Source: Planctomycetales bacterium (lineage in GTDB: Bacteria > Planctomycetota > Planctomycetia > Planctomycetales > Planctomycetaceae). Taken from it: a DNA stretch of 64,000 bases. Within the stretch, counting starts at the first letter, position 1. Every line of letters starts with the position of its first letter. The notes beneath the pieces were generated by a model. The model ran no database searches. It saw only the letters and a program-made list of their open reading frames with translations, and had not been told where the DNA came from. The position numbers were made by a program, and so were the translations under genes. This document shows, piece by piece, positions 43,072 through 52,188 of this stretch. Where the stretch lies: NCBI GenBank assembly GCA_026400835.1, contig JAPLOA010000088.1:62001-126000 (forward strand), given 5' to 3'.

Positions 43072-44043
43072 CTACTTCCTGACAACCCAGATATTGCGAT
43101 AAACAACCGGATTACCGTGGCCCTGCAGATAGATGACATCCGGACCAGCGGCTTCAGGATTCTTTCCTGGGGTGCCATGAGTCAGTTCAAGATCATCATG
43201 GATCAAAATGCCGTTTTGACGAATGGTCACGCGGGCATTCTTGACCTTCTTGTCGCCTTCGAATACCGCCGCTTTGAAGTCGATGTCGTAGGTCTGCCAG
43301 GTCAGCGGTGGAAAGCAGGCGTTAACTTTGGGTCGAGCGATTGAGTAGATCCCGCCGCATTCATTGTTTTCCCCCTCGAGGCCGAACGAATCCAGAACCT
43401 GACATTCATATCGTCCCTGAACGTAGACGCCGCTGTTGCCTCGCTCCTGTCCTCGAGCTGCCGGGCGAAACGGAGTACGGAATTCAATATGCAACTGATG
43501 ATCAGCAAACTTGTCTTTGGTTTCACAGTCTGCCGCCAGCAGATCTGTCATGGTGAGCATGCCGTTCCTGAAAGCATCGGCTGACTTGCCATCAAACAGA
43601 ACAACAGCGCCTTCCGGAGGCTTGGCGTTCAGAGTCGGACTCTTACGCTCAACCTTCTTCAGAGTACCGCGAGCTTCCCCGGATTCAGAAAAGAGTGATG
43701 CCTGTCCGTCCTTCAGGATCGCATAGCCATGACCATCGGCTTTGATTTTTGTTTCGCCGTCCGCAGTGCTGCCATTGGCTCGAAACTTCTCTTCGCCATT
43801 CCAACCATCGCCGGGCAAACCGCCCGGATATGCGACGCCGTCAAACTTATGGTCACCCAGAGCGATGACCTGAAAACCAAGCTTGATCGCCTGATCATCG
43901 ATCTTGATTTCGCCCGAGTACTCCCCCTGAATCGCATAGTCCGGCCCTGCTTCTTCGGCAGTCAGGAAAACGCCATCTTCAGCTCGCGATACAGAGCCCA
44001 TCACAACCAACGTCGCAAAGCAACTCATTACCAGTGTGCGCAT
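43072..44043 (-). CDS. DUF1080 (3-keto-disaccharide hydrolase-like) secreted protein
   Basis: 323 residues from ATG 44043, which begins a clean signal peptide (MRTLVMSCFATLVVMGSVSRAED); the frame extends to 44103 without family sequence. An N-terminal region of about 130 residues precedes the DUF1080 domain (about 145-323), marked by GAVVLFDGKSADAF, ERGNSGVYVQGRYECQVLDSF and the closing GNPVVYRNIWV. DUF1080 adopts a concanavalin-like jelly-roll fold, and one group is annotated as 3-keto-disaccharide hydrolase. Many copies exist in planctomycetes, presumably for extracellular or periplasmic polysaccharide work. No sugar-utilisation genes adjoin it. Confidence 0.9.
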   Translation of the reverse strand: MRTLVMSCFATLVVMGSVSRAEDGVFLTAEEAGPDYAIQGEYSGEIKIDDQAIKLGFQVIALGDHKFDGVAYPGGLPGDGWNGEEKFRANGSTADGETKIKADGHGYAILKDGQASLFSESGEARGTLKKVERKSPTLNAKPPEGAVVLFDGKSADAFRNGMLTMTDLLAADCETKDKFADHQLHIEFRTPFRPAARGQERGNSGVYVQGRYECQVLDSFGLEGENNECGGIYSIARPKVNACFPPLTWQTYDIDFKAAVFEGDKKVKNARVTIRQNGILIHDDLELTHGTPGKNPEAAGPDVIYLQGHGNPVVYRNIWVVRK

Positions 44044-44292
44044 ACCAGCTCCAGTCAGGACAGAAATCAGGCCGGTGCGAAGTGGCGACCAACAAGAGGC
44101 CACAGGTGGAAAGAAGATAATTCGCCGCCGACCCCAATCCGATCAGCCGGAATTGTGAGAGGTCTTGAGTCGGGATGCAAACAACTGACTGGCCAGCTGA
44201 TTTGTACCGCTTCCCGAGAGGCCTTTCAGGCCTTTGACCAGACCTCAGACCCAGCACCAGGCACTAAGAACCAAGCACCAGGAACATCAAAC

Positions 44293-44327
44293 AAAAAAAC
44301 CCCGGGGAGCATGGGGCTCACCGGGGC
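44293..44327 (-). terminator. Rho-independent terminator of the 44.4-45.9 kb genes
   Basis: Read on the minus strand: GCCCCGG pairs with CCGGGGT across a loop, followed by seven T. It lies 40-75 bp after the stop at 44367. Next to it (about 44245-44285) AGCACCAGG-type direct repeats are visible. Confidence 0.78.
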
Positions 44328-44366
44328 TTCTGGAGGTGGAACATCTGAACGTCGCTTCAGGTTCCG

Positions 44367-45017
44367 TTAGTCAAACATGTCAGTGAAGGATGCCAGTCGC
44401 ATCTTTGTGAAGAAGCCCGGTTTTGCTCCTGTTTGACGAACAACCTGAGACCCGTCCGGAGTCCCATACATATTTGAATCACAGGACTGGCAATTTCCGT
44501 TGCCGCCGTAGTTGCATCCACGATTGTGGAAGTTTCCGGGATATGGCACCCCGGGAATAACACCGGTATGGCTCTGCCATGTTGGAACGTTCATGTAGGT
44601 ATAACCCAGTTGAGTCGTATCATTTGGCTGATAGACGGCAGGATAGTTCCCAATGAAGCCACCACCCGGGTTACCGTAGTAAGCCTGTGGATGATAAGCC
44701 GCATACCAGGTCGAATCGTAGTTGACCGGGTAGTGCGTCGGAGGAGCCCAGCCTGAATCCGGATGAGCCAGCCGTGGACGATTAGCCCAGGCAGTTCGAC
44801 GTTCATCACGGCGAGCAATACGTTCCTGACGATGGCCACTGTGGTAGCCCGACTGGCACTGATTGCAGTTGCTCCAGTCGCTCGCCTGGTAGCCGATGTA
44901 GTTGCTGCCACCATTGTTGCAATCACAATGGCTGACCTGCTGCACCTGAGCCGAGGCCGCGCTGCCAGTCACCAAAACGGCAACCGTGGCGAGGAATGCT
45001 GCTGACAAGTTTCTCAT
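44367..45017 (-). CDS. Secreted Tyr/Gly/Asn-rich protein, unrecognised
   Basis: 216 residues from ATG 45017, chosen because GGAGAAGGAA lies just upstream and a signal peptide begins there (RNLSAAFLATVAVLVTGSAASAQ). The mature part has an early Cys pair (HCDCNNGG), a CNQC pair, a His/Arg-rich stretch, then a long Tyr/Pro/Gly/Asn-rich region with HYPVNYDS- and YHPQAYYGNPGG-type sequence and a C-terminal CQSC pair. I do not recognise a family. The composition suggests a surface or matrix protein with few folded domains and possible disulfides. It lies 103 bp downstream of the Cys-rich 45121-45891 gene, probably sharing its transcript. Confidence 0.7.
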   Translation of the reverse strand: MRNLSAAFLATVAVLVTGSAASAQVQQVSHCDCNNGGSNYIGYQASDWSNCNQCQSGYHSGHRQERIARRDERRTAWANRPRLAHPDSGWAPPTHYPVNYDSTWYAAYHPQAYYGNPGGGFIGNYPAVYQPNDTTQLGYTYMNVPTWQSHTGVIPGVPYPGNFHNRGCNYGGNGNCQSCDSNMYGTPDGSQVVRQTGAKPGFFTKMRLASFTDMFD

Positions 45018-45120
45018 GAGTTCCTTCTCCAGACATCCAGAGAGAATTGATGTTCGACAAAGGGTGCGGCAGCGACAATCCTGCTGCGGCTTCGCGGTCT
45101 TCACTATCTGTTCCTGTGGC

Positions 45121-45891
45121 TTACCACGACTGGCACTTCAGGGGTCGTGGAGATGTCATCGGATTGTAGTTACCGATGTGAGTGATCCGGCTGGCTGGCA
45201 TACCGGAGCTATAGTTGTAGGCGTGATGCACATTCGGAGCCAAAGGCACTGACATCGGCATGCCGTAACCCTGAGCCGCGTACAACTGAGTATCGCGAGG
45301 ATCGATGTACGATGGCTGGTCGGCGTAAGTCATATGATACTTGCCGAGCCATGGGCTTCCCTGACCACAGTTTCCGGATGGAATCATCCAGCCGAAGAGT
45401 CGATCGCAAAGGCAGTTATTACTTTCCTTGCACTTCTCGGCGAAGCCTGGATTTCTTCCGTCACGACATTTTCGACCATTCCGGCCACGGCCACCGTAGC
45501 AGGGATCCTGACAAGAATCGCAACTATTACCCCAGCCACCATTCATGCCACCATTCATGCCACCATTCATGCCGTTATAGCAGGAGTTGCAGTCCGTCTG
45601 TGTGTAGCAACTTCCCATGTTGCAATGACCCGCATCGCACATCCCGCCATAGCAGGGATCGCACATGCTGTAGGAAGGAGGACAGCACTGTGAAGGGCAA
45701 GGCTGCGGGACGTAGCAGGTTTCTCCACACGGACCAGTCGTTGAGCAACTGGCCTGCTGGATTCCGGAGGCTGATTTCGCAGCAATCCGGTCTGACATAC
45801 GGACCACGCCGTCTTCAGCCAGAGTCACTCCGGCTGTCAGCATCGTACACAGCAGGGCTGTGTTCTTGAGCAGATTCTTTAAGGAGATCAT
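45121..45891 (-). CDS. Secreted Cys-rich protein with Met-Asn-Gly-Gly repeats, unrecognised
   Basis: 256 residues with a signal peptide (1-25, ending LAEDG). The region from about 48 to 165 contains roughly 28 cysteines in short CxxC/CxxxC spacings (CCPPSYSMCDPCYGGMCDAG and so on), a Met-Asn-Gly-Gly triplet array and CDSCQDPCYGG. The C-terminal 90 residues are Tyr/Pro/Met-rich and end PLKCQSW. I recognise no family. Clustered cysteines could bind metal or make a disulfide-cross-linked envelope layer; planctomycete wall proteins are known to be Cys- and Pro-rich, but no homology to named ones is claimed. The neighbour on each side is another secreted low-complexity protein. Confidence 0.7.
   Translation of the reverse strand: MISLKNLLKNTALLCTMLTAGVTLAEDGVVRMSDRIAAKSASGIQQASCSTTGPCGETCYVPQPCPSQCCPPSYSMCDPCYGGMCDAGHCNMGSCYTQTDCNSCYNGMNGGMNGGMNGGWGNSCDSCQDPCYGGRGRNGRKCRDGRNPGFAEKCKESNNCLCDRLFGWMIPSGNCGQGSPWLGKYHMTYADQPSYIDPRDTQLYAAQGYGMPMSVPLAPNVHHAYNYSSGMPASRITHIGNYNPMTSPRPLKCQSW
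45535..45570. repeat. Three perfect 12-bp tandem units
   Basis: GCCACCATTCAT repeated three times without mismatch, encoding three Met-Asn-Gly-Gly units of the Cys-rich protein on the minus strand. A likely site of slippage-driven length variation. Confidence 0.8.
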
Positions 45892-46058
45892 TTTGACACC
45901 TGATGAGAATGTGAAGAGAATTCAAAGCTTCGGAGGCCGACATCCTGTTCTTTGCACGGTATGACTTGAGGCCGGGTGTATCGCGGCATACATCATTGAG
46001 AACATTGCCTCAATCGTGACCGCGTACCGGATAAGACATCGGCCTGCGACGAAGACGA

Positions 46059-47288
46059 TCAGCGAATGACCGGTGGTTTGAAGAGTGTGAATGGGCTGAT
46101 AGAAGAGTGATACTTCACGTCAACCTGAGTTCCCTGCAGCTTCCAGTCTTCTTTTGACCAGACGCCGAACGGAGTCACCATCCAGCCACCATTCACCTTG
46201 TAGTAGTACGGCGGGTAGATGGCTCGGTAACGATGTTCATGCAGCATTTCATGAGGATGGAAGGCCTGATTCTCGATCGCGATTCCGCCTACCTGCTGTG
46301 GAATCCCCGGACGCGGTGCCGGATACAAAGCGGCTCCGGTCTGAGGATACATGCCGCTTCCATTCTGCGGATACATCCCGTTCTGAGCACTCATCGGTGC
46401 CGCACCCTGATAGACAGGACCCTTTGCAGCGTAGTGAGAAGCATTCCAGTATCGTCCTTGTGAGGACATGTGGACCGGTTGCGGACCCTGATACTGTTGC
46501 CAGTTCTGTGATGGATGAACCGGAACCGGATTCGACATTCCTGCTGGCGTCGCACTGAAGTACTGTGGACCAGCGACGGTCTGTGTATTCGGCAGAACCG
46601 GAGCCTGTTGAATTGGAACCGGCTGCAAAGCGGATTCAGCCTGCGAAACAAAATCATCCGCAGGAACTGAAGGAACAGCCGAGGCTGGTGAATTGATCAC
46701 CGCAACAGTCGGCGTCGCCGCACTTTCCAGAGGCAGCAAAGGCAGGTCCGGAGTAGTCACCGCAACTTCGGCTGGAGCCGCATCATCCGGCTGGGCGGCA
46801 GTCTGACGAACCTGCACGGCCTGACGTTCCGCATCGCGGACGACAGCCCGCTCTACAGAGGCCGTGCTGTCAGCTGTTTTGATTTCCGGCTTGACTGCAG
46901 GTTTCCTCGCCAAAGCCAACTTCGGCATACTCACGGATGTTTTCTTCTGCGGGACAGCAGTCGCAGTCCGCAAAGGAGCAGATGAATTCTGCGAAGCGAC
47001 AACCGGTCGCGTCACCGGCGACTGTGCTCCGATTTCATCCTCTGCTGTCTGAGCAGGCTTTGCCTTCACGACAGACTTTGAGGACTTGCTTGTCGACCCG
47101 GCCATCGTTGACTTCGTGGTCGTTGACTTCGTGGTCGTTGACTTCGCCGTCGAAGTCTTCTTGCTCTTGAACCAGCCCACAATCCCCGTCGGAGCCGGAT
47201 TCGATCCCTTTGCCGCTGGTTGTTCGGCAGTTGCGTTCTCCGCGCAAATGACGCCCATCATCAGCGCTACTAGACACTTGCGTAGCAT
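46059..47288 (-). CDS. Secreted Lys/Thr/Ser- and Pro/Gln-rich protein, unrecognised
   Basis: 409 residues from ATG 47288, preceded by GGAGGGGG and followed by a signal peptide (LRKCLVALMMGVICAENATAEQ). An N-terminal basic tract contains three Lys-Ser-Thr-Thr-Thr-like units (about 40-60), with the matching DNA repeated in 15-bp steps near 47105-47150. A long Ala/Val/Pro-rich disordered region follows, then a Tyr/Pro/Met/Asn-rich part with YPQNGSGMYPQTG repeats. The last 80 residues look more ordered (HEHRYRAIYPPYYYKVNGGWMVTPFGVW). No family is recognised, although the C-terminal block may be a conserved small domain. Placement 167 bp upstream of the Cys-rich gene, same strand, suggests a related envelope role. 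Confidence 0.65.
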   Translation of the reverse strand: MLRKCLVALMMGVICAENATAEQPAAKGSNPAPTGIVGWFKSKKTSTAKSTTTKSTTTKSTMAGSTSKSSKSVVKAKPAQTAEDEIGAQSPVTRPVVASQNSSAPLRTATAVPQKKTSVSMPKLALARKPAVKPEIKTADSTASVERAVVRDAERQAVQVRQTAAQPDDAAPAEVAVTTPDLPLLPLESAATPTVAVINSPASAVPSVPADDFVSQAESALQPVPIQQAPVLPNTQTVAGPQYFSATPAGMSNPVPVHPSQNWQQYQGPQPVHMSSQGRYWNASHYAAKGPVYQGAAPMSAQNGMYPQNGSGMYPQTGAALYPAPRPGIPQQVGGIAIENQAFHPHEMLHEHRYRAIYPPYYYKVNGGWMVTPFGVWSKEDWKLQGTQVDVKYHSSISPFTLFKPPVIR

Positions 47289-47811
47289 TAGAGCCCCCTC
47301 CATGGAATCCGCGGATCGTCCGGTGTTCCGCATCGGCGGCAGGTTCCAGTGAACCTGGCCCGGCCGGTTTGTTCAGAATTGTTTCAGACACAGTCATCGA
47401 CGCCACGCAGACGCCGATACCCCCCGGTCTGTCGACCCGTCTGCCCTCTGCGCGGTCCAATCGCGGTGCACATCAAGCCCAACGGAATCTCTCGACAGTC
47501 TTGTAGTTCGGCCCGTATCGATCGTGCGGATGAGTCATTCAATGCCTGTCGCATCAATAGAACTGTCAGTAGAACAGGGCTGTGTGGTGGAGTCTTCTCA
47601 ATCGAAAGTCATTGCCTGACCGACAATTTTTGCCCTTTTTGCCCAGCATGAATGCCTGCCGAAATTCGAGACAATCGTCTAGACTACCGCCCACTGGTCG
47701 ACTGACACGGCAAAAGACGTGTTTTCAGGCCGGAAAAGACATGCATTGAGGCCAGTTCCATGAATCCGGCCCACTCCTCAGATACCAATTTCAAGGCAAA
47801 GGACGCCCCTG
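47289..47811. other. Intergenic region between divergent secreted-protein and gyrA-like genes
   Basis: 523 bp. I see no promoter pair, hairpin or credible coding frame. An ATG at 47760 opens a short frame out of phase with gyrA that ends after about 38 codons. Confidence 0.45.
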
Positions 47812-50199
47812 GTGGCTCGACGGAAATCTTCAAACTCAAACAGCTCTCTCTTCGACGAAAATGCGCTGCCTGACGCAAATGTGCAGTTTGTGCCGATCAG
47901 TGAAGAAACACGACGACGGTACCTGAACTACGCGATGTCGGTGATCACTTCGCGAGCACTCCCGGATGTTCGCGATGGTCTCAAACCGGTCCAGCGCCGA
48001 ATCCTGTACGTGATGTACGATCGACTCCGCCTGACCTTCGACCAGAAGACTCGCAAGTGCGCAAAAATCTGCGGGGATACGACCGGCTCGTTCCACCCGC
48101 ATGGTGATATTGCGGTGTACGAAGCGCTGGTCCGAATGGCTCAGGAATTTACACTGCGGTATCCCCTCGTGGTTGGCCAGGGAAACTTTGGCTCCATCAT
48201 GGGGCTCCGCGCAGCGGCCTCGCGATATACCGAAGCCAAGGTTTCGCGACTCGCCGAAAACCTGATGAATGAACTGCGTTATCAGACGGTCGATATGCGT
48301 CCGACGTACGACGCTGTCGATGAAGAGCCCGTCGTTGTCCCCGCCCGTTATCCAGCGCTGCTGGTGAATGGCTCTTCGGGGATCGCCGTCGGTATGGCGA
48401 CCAACATGCCGCCGCATAACCTCGGCGAATGCATCAAGGCCGCCATTCATCTGATCGAGAATCCAGACGCGTCTGTCGCCCAATTGATGCGATATATCAA
48501 AGGCCCCGATTTTCCACTCGGTGGTCGCATCATGACCGATCGCGCCGAACTGCGGGAGATGTACGAAACCGGAAAAGGTTCCATCAAGATTCGCGGTGAA
48601 TGGAGATTCGATCAGCAGGGTAAGAAGCAGGACACCAGTCGCATCATTGTGTACACAATTCCCTACGGTGCGACGACCGGACCGCTGATGGCAGAAATCG
48701 GCGAACTGATCGCTGCTCGCAAGTTGCCTCAACTGGAATCTGTCAACGACGAGACGAACGAAGAGAATGGTCTGCGGATCGCGATCGAACTCAAATCCGG
48801 AGCCGACGCGAACGCGGTGATGGCCTATCTGTTCAAGCATACATCGCTGGAACAGAACTTCGGCTACAACGCGACCTGCCTGATTCCGGCGGATCGCGGT
48901 CTGACTGTTCCACGAGTTCTCAACCTGAAAGATCTGCTGCAGCACTTCCTCGATTTTCGCTACGAAACTGTCCGTCGTCGTATCGAATACCAGTTGACGA
49001 TTCTGCGAAAACGAATCCACATTCTGGAAGGCTTCGCGATCGTCTTTGATGGGCTCGACAAAGCCCTGAGAATCATCCGCGCAAGCGATGGTAAAAAGGA
49101 TGCGGCGAAAAAGCTGATGGCCGAGTTTCCGCTGGATGAAATTCAGACGGATGCGATTCTCGAGCTGCAGCTTTATCGCATCTCCAAACTCGAAATCAAC
49201 GACATTCGTGCCGAACTGGCGGCGAAGAAAGCCGAAGCTGCGGCGCTGGAAGCCATCCTGAAGTCGAAGACAAAAATGTGGAAGTTGATCACCACAGAAC
49301 TCGAACAGGTGGCTAACGACTTTGCCGACAATCGACGTAGCGAACTGGGTTCGGCGGAAGAGATCGTTGAGTTTGATCCGGCAGCGTACATCGTCAAAGA
49401 AAACACCAATGTGGTGGTGACGAAAGAAGGCTGGATTAAACGAGTCGGCCAGCTCAGCAGCGTTTCCAAAACACGTGTCCGTGAAGGCGACTCTGTCCTG
49501 ACCGTCTGCCCGGGAAGCACTCTGGATAACGTTGTGTTCTTCGCCAAAGACGGAATCGCGTACACGCTGCCAATTGATCAACTCCCGGTCTCATCGGGCT
49601 ATGGCGAACCCCTTGCCAAACGCGCAAAGATGAGCGATGGAACAAGTCTTATCGCAGCACTGACAACAGACGGACGCTTCGTTCCATCGCTGGAAGAAGT
49701 GGGCGATGAGGTCGGTCTGACCCTGCTGATTGCGACTCGCAGCGGTCAGGTTATGCGGTTGCCGTTTGAGCCATTCCGGACGCCATCGACCAAAGCCGGG
49801 CGAAAGTTCTGCCGTCTCGCAAAGACGGATCAGGTGGCCTATGTCGATCTTGTCCGCGATGCCGAAACGATGATGATGGCCTCAAAGAAGGCACGAATCC
49901 TGCATTTCCGGATCGATGAAGTGCCGATTCTTGGCGGAGCCGGAAAAGGTGTGCGAGGTCTCAAGCTGGAAGCTGGCGATGAACTGCTGGGCGTAGTCCA
50001 GTTTTCTCGCCCCAGCGATGCTTTGCGAGTCAAGAACGATAACGACAGTGTACTGAGTTTTGGCCAGACCAAATATCAGGTGACTTCCCGCGGCGGCCGC
50101 GGCGTAAAGACCAGCTCACGAACAGGCTTTGTCGAATTGATTCAGCCGGATATTCAGTTGGTCGACTGGAGCGAACTGGGAGGAGTCGGCGGAGAGTAG
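47812..50199 (+). CDS. DNA gyrase/topoisomerase IV subunit A (divergent)
   Basis: 795 residues from GTG 47812; no in-frame ATG offers a better start. The catalytic tyrosine is Tyr139 in ASRYTEAK, within the winged-helix domain. The core begins [35 protein letters not shown]. The tower/coiled coil includes [10 protein letters not shown], and the C-terminal domain (about 530-795) is a beta-pinwheel. Compared with E. coli GyrA, the quinolone-contact Ser83 is Ile100 and Asp87 is Glu104 ([13 protein letters not shown]); the segment after GNFGSI is MGLRAA rather than DGDSAA. A GyrA-box-like SRGGRG occurs only near the C-terminal end, so gyrase versus Topo IV cannot be settled here. The B subunit is not in the window. 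Confidence 0.9.
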   Translation: MARRKSSNSNSSLFDENALPDANVQFVPISEETRRRYLNYAMSVITSRALPDVRDGLKPVQRRILYVMYDRLRLTFDQKTRKCAKICGDTTGSFHPHGDIAVYEALVRMAQEFTLRYPLVVGQGNFGSIMGLRAAASRYTEAKVSRLAENLMNELRYQTVDMRPTYDAVDEEPVVVPARYPALLVNGSSGIAVGMATNMPPHNLGECIKAAIHLIENPDASVAQLMRYIKGPDFPLGGRIMTDRAELREMYETGKGSIKIRGEWRFDQQGKKQDTSRIIVYTIPYGATTGPLMAEIGELIAARKLPQLESVNDETNEENGLRIAIELKSGADANAVMAYLFKHTSLEQNFGYNATCLIPADRGLTVPRVLNLKDLLQHFLDFRYETVRRRIEYQLTILRKRIHILEGFAIVFDGLDKALRIIRASDGKKDAAKKLMAEFPLDEIQTDAILELQLYRISKLEINDIRAELAAKKAEAAALEAILKSKTKMWKLITTELEQVANDFADNRRSELGSAEEIVEFDPAAYIVKENTNVVVTKEGWIKRVGQLSSVSKTRVREGDSVLTVCPGSTLDNVVFFAKDGIAYTLPIDQLPVSSGYGEPLAKRAKMSDGTSLIAALTTDGRFVPSLEEVGDEVGLTLLIATRSGQVMRLPFEPFRTPSTKAGRKFCRLAKTDQVAYVDLVRDAETMMMASKKARILHFRIDEVPILGGAGKGVRGLKLEAGDELLGVVQFSRPSDALRVKNDNDSVLSFGQTKYQVTSRGGRGVKTSSRTGFVELIQPDIQLVDWSELGGVGGE

Positions 50200-50224
50200 A
50201 TCTTCCCGCCCGCAACCTCAGCAA

Positions 50225-51823
50225 CTATGTCACAATCATCCACACGGCTTTGAAGTACTCCGTCTCCAGACAACTGGAAATCACCGGATGATCGGGCGCC
50301 GCGCCGGACCTGGCGATGATTTGTAACGACCGCGGAGTGGCTCGAGCATTCGGGTCGGGGCCTTCCATGTCGTCGCCTGTTGATCGTGACGCCGCAACCA
50401 ACAACTGGATGAATTCCGGCTCAGGCAACAGCCCGGCACACGAACAACTCAGCAGCAATCCGCCGGGCTTGACCAGTCGCATGGCCAGACGATTCATCGC
50501 GAAGTGTTTGCGAGTTCCCTCTTCAATTTCCATGCGAGTGCGAATCAGCTTTGGCGGATCCAGAACAACCACATCAAACTGTCGACCATTGCGAATCATT
50601 TCACGCATATAACTGAACGCATCGGCCTGCACAAAGCGGACTCGGGCCTGATTCAGGTTGGCATTCTCACGAGCAACCACAAGCGGTTCCTCATCAAGAT
50701 CAACGCCGATGACTTCTTCAGCCTGCCCGAGTGTTTTGGCCTGTACGGAAAACCCACCGGTGTAGCAGCAAAGATCGAGAACACTTTTCCCCTGACAGAA
50801 CTCTGCCAGTTTCCTGCGATTATCTCGCTGATCACAGAAGAAGCCGGTCTTGTGGCCACCTTCAAATTTCACGCGAAATCGAGTCCCATGTTCGTTGATC
50901 ACAACCTGCGATGGACAACCTTCCGAAGTAAACGATGGAGGATCGCAGCCTTCCTGCGACAGAAACTGAGGACTCGTACGAACGATCCAATGCTTTGTCC
51001 CCATCTGTTCCGCCAGCATCGGCATCAACAGGCTCGCTCGCTGGTACATCCCAAGGCCGAAAGTTTCTGCCGACAATACATCTCCGAAACGATCAACCAC
51101 CAGGCCCGACAAACCGTCTGACTCCGCGTGGATCACTCGCCATGCATTGGACACCGAATCCAGCTTCAACACATCACGTCGCAGTGAGACTGCTGTGGAT
51201 AACTTTTGCGCCCACGCGGCATCGTCCGGCATCTCCGGAGAATTCCACAGCATCCTCAGCGCCATTTCACTGCGAGGATTATACAAGCCGTAGCCCATCG
51301 GACTGTGATAGCCTTCTGCATAGACCGCCGTAAGATCTCCGGGGCGGGCATCTTCAATCCGTGACAGTCGCTTGCGGAAGAGGATCGGATGCAGAGTTCT
51401 GGACTTGGCATATACGATCGGAATCGGCTCAGATTTGTTTGGCCCCAGCTTTGTTCGCTGGCGAATCATCTGCGATGTCTGCTCTTTACTGGCCGGCGGA
51501 GCTACAAACTCCTGATCGTCATCATCCAGAATTGGAGCTTCTCTTCGCTGTTGTGCCCGAGGTCCGGATACGCGTGGCCCGGATGCCCGAGGCCCGGATG
51601 CCCCTCGGCCGGATGTTTGGTCCCCGGATGATTGAGGGCGTGAGGACTGCGACCTCGAAAATGACGGTCTGCCAACCGCTGGACCTGATGACGCTGGACC
51701 TGATGCGCCAGAGCTCGGATCAGAAGGGCCGACATAAGGCGGACTGGTCGGATATTGTTTTTTTGGAGTGGTAGACTTGCCGCGATTGTCTTTTCGAGGA
51801 CCCGGATTAGGACGACGGTTCAT
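50225..51823 (-). CDS. Class I SAM-dependent rRNA methyltransferase, RlmI-like, with disordered N-terminal tail
   Basis: 532 residues. About 130 N-terminal residues are low-complexity (Ser/Gly/Pro/Arg, with a repeated S-G-P-R unit). Then come a PUA domain (about 145-215, LFRKRLSRIEDARPGDL) and a Rossmann methyltransferase domain (about 330-530) with VLDLCCYTGGFSV, GVDLDEEPL and the VVLDPPKL motif; a late SCSC is typical of the family. RlmI methylates C5 of a 23S rRNA cytosine (C1962 in E. coli). Bacterial RlmI is about 400 residues, so the tail is an addition. It converges with the gyrA-like gene, stops 25 bp apart. Confidence 0.88.
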   Translation of the reverse strand: MNRRPNPGPRKDNRGKSTTPKKQYPTSPPYVGPSDPSSGASGPASSGPAVGRPSFSRSQSSRPQSSGDQTSGRGASGPRASGPRVSGPRAQQRREAPILDDDDQEFVAPPASKEQTSQMIRQRTKLGPNKSEPIPIVYAKSRTLHPILFRKRLSRIEDARPGDLTAVYAEGYHSPMGYGLYNPRSEMALRMLWNSPEMPDDAAWAQKLSTAVSLRRDVLKLDSVSNAWRVIHAESDGLSGLVVDRFGDVLSAETFGLGMYQRASLLMPMLAEQMGTKHWIVRTSPQFLSQEGCDPPSFTSEGCPSQVVINEHGTRFRVKFEGGHKTGFFCDQRDNRRKLAEFCQGKSVLDLCCYTGGFSVQAKTLGQAEEVIGVDLDEEPLVVARENANLNQARVRFVQADAFSYMREMIRNGRQFDVVVLDPPKLIRTRMEIEEGTRKHFAMNRLAMRLVKPGGLLLSCSCAGLLPEPEFIQLLVAASRSTGDDMEGPDPNARATPRSLQIIARSGAAPDHPVISSCLETEYFKAVWMIVT

Positions 51824-52188
51824 AATGCGACTTCAGGACTGAATTCTCTGGTGACACAGCGACAAAGAGGCGCAGTCTACCGATCGAAGCCACCATAGTG
51901 GACCACGTTTCCCGAGGTTTCGATCAGCGATGGGAAATTCGCTTTAAACTTCCTTTGGACTGCGGCAGCAGGCTGCCGCAGTCCCGGATGGTGGATTCCC
52001 CGATAAAAAAGGGACGTTCCGAAGGATCAGGAGCGTGTTTCGGGCCTGTTTATCGCTCTTGACCTGAAACCGATGCCTGAACTGTAATTCCCCTGCCTGT
52101 TTCATGACGAAACGGCGACGTGGCGACTGGCCCTGAATCCTAATTTGGTCAGTATTGGCCACGGCGTCAGGAAATACTCACCACTGCG
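51824..52188. other. Intergenic region upstream of lptF/lptG-like gene
   Basis: 365 bp between divergent genes, holding a 12-bp-arm perfect palindrome at 51957-51984. No promoter pair or small gene is convincing. Confidence 0.5.
51957..51984. repeat. Perfect inverted repeat, 12-bp arms, 4-base loop
   Basis: GGACTGCGGCAG and CTGCCGCAGTCC separated by CAGG. There is no T-run, so it is a REP-type palindrome rather than a terminator. It differs in sequence from the palindromes at 7685 and 8221. Confidence 0.8.

Noticed and set aside
47836-49581. 581-codon open frame antisense to the gyrA-like gene
   Set aside because: It lies wholly inside a strongly supported topoisomerase gene, has no family motifs and is the usual antisense shadow of a GC-biased coding frame.
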